From: Betaproteobacteria bacterium
Lineage (GTDB): Bacteria; Pseudomonadota; Gammaproteobacteria; Burkholderiales; Casimicrobiaceae
NCBI GenBank assembly: GCA_003153335.1
Contig: PLYG01000140.1
Span: 1 to 8,917 of the forward strand
Direction of reading: 5' to 3'
DNA length: 8,917 nt
The translations under genes were made by a program, and so were the position numbers. This document shows, piece after piece, positions 5,735-8,917 of the stretch. The notes beneath the pieces were generated by a model. The model was not told the DNA's origin, made no database searches, and saw only the letters and a list, made by a program, of their open reading frames with translations. Every line of letters begins with the position of its first letter. Position 1 is the stretch's first letter.

Positions 5735-5825
5735 GGTTGTGCTCGCCTGGGACCTGCCGGACGCCGTGCTTGCCGATGCATTCAGGGCGCAGGTCGGGGC
5801 GATGGCGGGGGCCGGGGCGGAGTGA
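5700..5825 (+). CDS. Small hypothetical protein, 41 residues
   Basis: This is a short ORF with strong expression signals: AAGGAG eight bases upstream of a GTG start. Thirty-five of 41 codons end in G or C, matching the GC-rich genes around it. The product is amphipathic and acidic (STIEVVLAWDLPDAVLAD, then AFRAQVGAMAGAG) with a VVLAWDLPD core and no membrane segment or signal peptide. I do not recognise a named family. It overlaps the candidate membrane peptide by 35 bases, suggesting a two-gene unit, and lies just left of the IS. A 7-bp hairpin (5814-5840) spans its stop codon. ATGs at 5718 and 5721 are alternative starts but lack the ribosome-binding site. Confidence 0.5.
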   Translation: MHYQNSMMSTIEVVLAWDLPDAVLADAFRAQVGAMAGAGAE

Positions 5826-5840
5826 GCTTTTTGCCGCCCC
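5814..5840 (+). other. GC-rich hairpin over stop codon of the 41-residue ORF
   Basis: GGGGCGG (5814-5820) pairs perfectly with CCGCCCC (5834-5840); the 13-nt loop contains the TGA stop and a T-run. No T-run follows the stem, so it is not a standard intrinsic terminator, but it may stabilise the 3' end of the message. Confidence 0.4.
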
Positions 5841-5931
5841 CTCCACCCACCTGACCCGACGCCGCGATGCCGATGCCCGACGGTTTTCGCACCCGGCCCG
5901 GCGCATGGCGGTGAAGGTGCGAATCGTGCCC

Positions 5932-5946
5932 TGTGCATGGCGAATT
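5932..5946 (+). repeat. Left terminal inverted repeat of the IS
   Basis: TGTGCATGGCGAATT; its inverse partner is at 6798-6812 with two mismatches. Near-identical copies occur at 2186-2200 and 3946-3960. Confidence 0.75.
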
Positions 5947-6725
5947 CATGCGCAGGCGGCGATCGGCGTCTGGAAAAGGCCACGGCAATGCTGCTGCCAT
6001 CCGTACGAATCAAGCACGGCACAGGCAGGGCGAGGCTTACCAACCTGTTCCTCCGGGGTGCTCCCGCTGAGCGACTGATGAACACGGCTGCCGTTGTAAT
6101 AGCCGCGAAACGCCTGCAGCTTTCGCTCCAGGTCAAGAGCATTCCAGAAGAACATACGCTCGAGAAACTCGCGGCGAATGATCCCGATCAGACGTTCGAT
6201 GAACGGATGCGAAACCGGCACCTGCGGAACCGTTTTGATCTCGTCGATTTCGAGTACGCGTAGGTTGGCGAGCCAGCGATGAAAACGAAACAGCGGGTCA
6301 TGGTCAGTGCTGATGTGTTGCGGTAAGGACTGACCAGCGCTGGCGCGATTGAACATCCGCCACACGGCTACGCTGAGTTGCGCGGAGGGGCCCTTCGATC
6401 CGGGTTTGCGTGGACGTCCCGAGGAGGAGAAGAGCCGGCGGTATTTGCCATCGACCAGAGTCTTGTGGAACTTGAGCAACGTGGCCGGTTTGATGATCAC
6501 GGCTAGATTCGGAATGTGGTGTGGCCGCATGAACAGAGTGGTCAGCCCGAGCACCAGGCGATCGAAGGTAGTCAGGTTCGGGGCCCGCTGCCGGGAGCGA
6601 TTGCAAATCAGCAGCTGATGTTTGAGCGATAACGATGCCGCGGCAACAGCGCGGGCGCCGCCCGGGCGGAGGAATTTCGCAAGTGTGACGAGCAGGTGTA
6701 TCGCCAGAAGGACCAGATCGCGCAT
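5946..6725 (-). pseudogene. IS transposase with in-frame internal deletion (rve/DDE fold)
   Basis: The 259-residue product is an integrase-core transposase. The N-terminal part (MRDLVLLAIHLLVTL, KHQLLICNRSRQRAPNLTT, ATLLKFHK) is the usual start of this family. Near residues 115-123, around KGPSAQL-SVAVWRMF, the sequence jumps directly into the second half of the catalytic core; full-length relatives, as I recall them, have roughly 90 more residues here including the first catalytic Asp. The remaining Asp141 (STDHD) and Glu177 (HPFIERL) are exactly 35 residues apart, the D35E spacing. The C-terminus reads GLFQTPIAA, but the TGA used as stop in relics A and B is TGC here, adding Cys-Ala before the next stop. 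Lacking the first Asp, the protein should not transpose by itself. The frame is preserved, so complementation in trans cannot be excluded. Confidence 0.85.
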
Positions 6726-6797
6726 GCGTGGACCGTAACCATGTTTGTCGCGCTACGCAAGGCTGCACGACGCGGCCCGGTCGGACTAAAATCGCGG

Positions 6798-6812
6798 AAT
6801 TAGCCATGAACA
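6798..6812 (-). repeat. Right terminal inverted repeat of the IS
   Basis: AATTAGCCATGAACA on the plus strand; it is the inverse of 5932-5946 at 13 of 15 positions. It lies about 70 bp upstream of the transposase start. Confidence 0.7.
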
Positions 6813-6856
6813 CGTTCGTGGATCCTGCATAGAGCACTTATGGGCCGGACTGCAAG

Positions 6857-7678
6857 TCATTTGCCCTGCGTCGGTATTCGTGTCATCCGCAGAACGTGCA
6901 TGTCCTGTTCAACAATCTTGTCGGTGGATGCTATCAATGCATCAATGCCCTCGCGGACACCGAAGAAACGCCCGGCCAGTTTATCGAGGGAGCCGGACGC
7001 AATGGCCACACACAGCGATCCCGCGGCCTCTGGCGCATCCCAGTCCGTCAAATCCCGCAAAGAAGCGATGTTTCGCGTCATATCCGTCCGCACCATCCCT
7101 GGACTGATCGCGAACACGAACACCCCGGAGCCGGATAGCTCTACTGCAATTGATTCGGTCAGCCGTGTCAGTGCGGCCTTGGTAGCCGAGTAGTCGCTGC
7201 AACTTGGTATCGACACATTTCCCAAACCGCTCGACACGTTGACAATTCGCCCGGACCTGCGCCCGATCATCCCTGACAGTGCTGCGCGGCAAAGTGCAGC
7301 GGGACCGCGGACATTGATTTCGAAGACGCGCCACCAATGATCCATATTGCTGCTTGCAAACGGGATCCCGTCACCGTTGATGCCAGCGTTGTTTACGAGC
7401 AAATCGAGCGGGCCATGAACTCGTTCAACGGCATGAATCAGATCGTCGGCCGCCTGCACATCGGCAACGTCGAACGGAAGGACTGATGCTGAACCCCCGC
7501 TCTTCCGAATCTCTTCGGCTGCCTGTTCCAGTCCGCCAAGATCGCGGGCGGCCAGCCCCACATGGGCTCCAGCCTTTGCCAAAACGATTGCGATGCTTCG
7601 GCCGATGCCACGGCTGGCCCCGGTAACGAGGGCGACGTCGCCTGAAAGCGGGTTCGTCGCAGACTGGACGGGGGACAT
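6857..7678 (-). CDS. Short-chain dehydrogenase/reductase (SDR)
   Basis: This is a classical SDR of 273 residues, a cytosolic NAD(P)-dependent oxidoreductase acting on an alcohol or carbonyl. The cofactor site TGASRGIG is at 19-26. The Ser-Arg in this loop and Arg45 after the second strand favour NADP(H). NNAG is at 96-99. The catalytic tetrad is complete: Asn122, Ser150 (NVSSG), Tyr163 and Lys167 (YSATK). PG at 193-194 precedes the substrate-binding segment. The product extends past the usual SDR end (residues 245-273, DALIASTDKIVEQDMHVLR), and no family name fits the tail. The start is firm: AAGGAG lies six bases upstream of ATG. It lies 142 bp downstream of the DUF1566-like gene on the same strand, and upstream of the IS, EthD-like and dehydrogenase genes, which suggests a former shared operon. 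The substrate is unknown. Confidence 0.93.
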   Translation of the reverse strand: MSPVQSATNPLSGDVALVTGASRGIGRSIAIVLAKAGAHVGLAARDLGGLEQAAEEIRKSGGSASVLPFDVADVQAADDLIHAVERVHGPLDLLVNNAGINGDGIPFASSNMDHWWRVFEINVRGPAALCRAALSGMIGRRSGRIVNVSSGLGNVSIPSCSDYSATKAALTRLTESIAVELSGSGVFVFAISPGMVRTDMTRNIASLRDLTDWDAPEAAGSLCVAIASGSLDKLAGRFFGVREGIDALIASTDKIVEQDMHVLRMTRIPTQGK

Positions 7679-7820
7679 CCTTGACTCCTTAAGTGAACGT
7701 ACGACTCATTATCCATAGTCGTTATTGCGAATCCTACACGGCCCACCACCGCCTTTCGGTCCATTCTTATCCGCAACGTTCGGTATTGTTTATCGCAGCC
7801 TGGAGTCAAAGTTCACGGTT
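7679..7820. other. Intergenic region upstream of SDR
   Basis: The 142 bp between the DUF1566-like gene and the SDR probably contain the SDR promoter. TTGACT (complement of 7804-7809) could be a -35 element, but no good -10 follows at 16-18 bases. There is no clear terminator for the upstream gene. Confidence 0.3.
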
Positions 7821-8917
7821 TCACCGAGTGGGAGGGCCGACAAAATAGGCGGTGACATACAAGTCGTTCGCCAGGACATCGGTACCCTGAAAGCCATTGC
7901 CAAAAGAGAAGCTCCACTCGAAACCGGGAGCCGGGCCGGTGGCTTGGCAGGCGCCCTGAATCGTGGCGCCCTCGCAGGCCCAATAGAGATAGGGCTCTAT
8001 GTTATTGAATGGACCGACATCGATGTTGGGCGCCGCGACCACCGGCGTGCCCGGGATCAAGCTCAGCTGGTCGTAGAACAACGCCCCAAGCGGGTCTCCG
8101 GTGGAGGTGCAGTTATAAGAAACGCCGCAGTTCGGGTCCATCGGGGGCAATTCCCAGTTTGTCTGGCCGAGGTATCCGGTGCCATTATAGGTGTTCATGT
8201 TCGTGACGAATTGGTCGGCCGAATCCCAGTTCATCGCGCCGTCCTGGTTGACACATATCTTCGGGCTGCCCTGGTTCCTGCAGGCCGGCAGGCCGAAGGT
8301 ATTGGTCGCCGCCAAATTGGCGTTCGCCAACCAGGTTACGTTCAGCACAGGGTCATAGACCGTCTGCCCGCCAGGATTGACTTGGAGTCCCTTGCCCGTG
8401 GCGGGCGGTGTTCCAGATATTTTGGCTTGGATCATTGGGAGCACATACAGGTAGTTAGGCTTGGTATTGCTGCCATGGAACCCGGTGTTGAAAGAAAATG
8501 TACCAAAGCCGCTGCCGGTCTGAGTAACGGTCGTTTGCGACCAGTAAAGATAAGGTTGGAAGTTGCTAAATGGACCCACCGTGTTGTTTGGGATGGGAAC
8601 GGCAGTATTGGGCGCTTGAAAACCCAACGCGTTGTAGTATAGCGAGCCCAGCGCGCTCCCCATGCAATTGAACCCGAACGGTTCGCCATGTGGCCCCGTA
8701 AACGGGCAGGTATTATCGATGGACGGCGCGGTCGGAAGTTGCCAGTTGCTGTGCCCCAGATAGTGGGCCGCGTTCATCGCGTTCACCCAGGCCGCAGCTG
8801 CCTGATAGCTCATCGAGCCGCTTGCATTGACGCATGCTTTCGGATCGGCGGTGGAAGTGCATAGCGGCAGACCGAACCGGTTGCTGGCCGCCAGGTTGGC
8901 GTCGGCGAGCCAACTGA
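7821..8917 (-). CDS. DUF1566/Lcl-like tandem-repeat protein (5' partial)
   Basis: The frame is open to the right window edge, so the visible 365 residues are the C-terminal part; an ATG at 8813 is internal to a repeat and not the start. Two copies of a unit with 193-residue period are visible, starting at WLADANLA (near 8914) and WLANANLA (near 8333). Each has the same order: WLAxANLAAxNxFGLP, a Cys pair around xxCVN, a Met-rich helix with A-W/F-V-NMN, YLGxxNWxLP, LGxLxYxxL, GPFxNxxPYLYW, and a GFxG...LYV end. This matches DUF1566-type beta-rich surface or periplasmic domains, often found on exported proteins; the signal peptide would lie outside the window. Paired Cys residues fit an oxidising compartment. 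There is no C-terminal sorting signal. The function is unknown. Confidence 0.85.
   Translation of the reverse strand, partial: SWLADANLAASNRFGLPLCTSTADPKACVNASGSMSYQAAAAWVNAMNAAHYLGHSNWQLPTAPSIDNTCPFTGPHGEPFGFNCMGSALGSLYYNALGFQAPNTAVPIPNNTVGPFSNFQPYLYWSQTTVTQTGSGFGTFSFNTGFHGSNTKPNYLYVLPMIQAKISGTPPATGKGLQVNPGGQTVYDPVLNVTWLANANLAATNTFGLPACRNQGSPKICVNQDGAMNWDSADQFVTNMNTYNGTGYLGQTNWELPPMDPNCGVSYNCTSTGDPLGALFYDQLSLIPGTPVVAAPNIDVGPFNNIEPYLYWACEGATIQGACQATGPAPGFEWSFSFGNGFQGTDVLANDLYVTAYFVGPPTR
7845..8335 (-). repeat. DUF1566-like unit 2 (within the partial gene)
   Basis: This is the second unit, from WLANANLA to the LYVTAYF segment. The first unit (8336-8914) shows the same motif order about 193 residues earlier, with moderate sequence divergence, so the duplication is old. 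Confidence 0.65.

Larger units (their letters stand above)
5932..6812 (-). mobile_element. Insertion sequence of 881 bp, internally deleted, TGT...ACA ends
   Basis: The boundaries are set by imperfect terminal inverted repeats: TGTGCATGGCGAATT (5932-5946) against AATTAGCCATGAACA (6798-6812), 13 of 15 paired. The left end is confirmed because relics A and B begin at the same base. The transposase runs leftward and its last codons enter the left repeat. The TGT/ACA termini and integrase-fold transposase resemble IS3/IS481-like elements, but I cannot name the family. No target-site duplication is visible. The element sits between the SDR and EthD-like genes. Confidence 0.75.

Noticed and set aside
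5705..6142. Minus-strand open frame over the small ORFs and IS left end
   Set aside because: It begins inside the transposase tail in another frame and has no domain or ribosome-binding site.
5920..6825. Target-site duplication flanking the IS
   Set aside because: The bases outside the two ends (ending gtgccc on the left, starting cgttcg on the right) do not match, so none can be claimed.
7725..8642. 305-codon plus-strand open frame
   Set aside because: It lies antisense to the DUF1566-like gene, whose repeats and motifs make the minus strand the coding one.
1..8917. CRISPR array, phage structural genes, toxin-antitoxin or defence genes
   Set aside because: No regularly spaced repeats of array type and no such protein families were seen on either strand.

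Overview
The window looks like a GC-rich proteobacterial chromosome, most likely a betaproteobacterium of the Burkholderiales type. The grounds are a Tat-exported HiPIP, a cNMP-domain patatin lipase, and mostly G/C-ending codons. The taxonomic guess is inference; no rRNA or other marker gene is present.

Left part (1-2574): the 3' portion of a cNMP-binding/patatin-like phospholipase gene runs off the left edge. After it, on the same strand, lies a small secreted protein built from two near-identical 27-residue Cys-bounded repeats. Its natural start codon appears to be spoiled by one extra G. A HiPIP gene faces them from the minus strand. The convergent gap holds a 61-bp relic of an insertion sequence (IS) end.

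Middle part (2575-4289): about 980 bp contain no convincing gene. They hold a tRNA-like 3' end without its 5' half, a UUCG-capped intrinsic terminator just downstream, and a 12-bp direct repeat with 60-bp period. A 99-residue protein (probably a dimeric alpha/beta-barrel fold) follows on the plus strand, with a terminator behind it. A second relic of the same IS end comes next.

Right part (4290-8917): all large genes lie on the minus strand. In order of transcription they are a DUF1566-like tandem-repeat protein (5' end beyond the window), an SDR oxidoreductase, an 881-bp IS with an internally deleted transposase, an EthD-like protein, and a 3-hydroxyisobutyrate-dehydrogenase-family enzyme. 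The SDR, EthD-like and dehydrogenase genes resemble a small catabolic or detoxification cluster that the IS now splits.

Between the IS and the EthD-like gene lie two small overlapping plus-strand ORFs: a possible single-pass membrane peptide and a 41-codon ORF with a strong ribosome-binding site. A 14-bp palindrome matching the FNR/CRP-FNR consensus exactly overlaps the EthD-like start codon and is well placed to serve the divergent small ORFs.

The window shows no complete novel defence or mobile system. The most unusual items are the twin CWNP-repeat protein, the recurring one-ended IS relics, the tRNA-end-plus-terminator scar, and the FNR-box/small-ORF locus.
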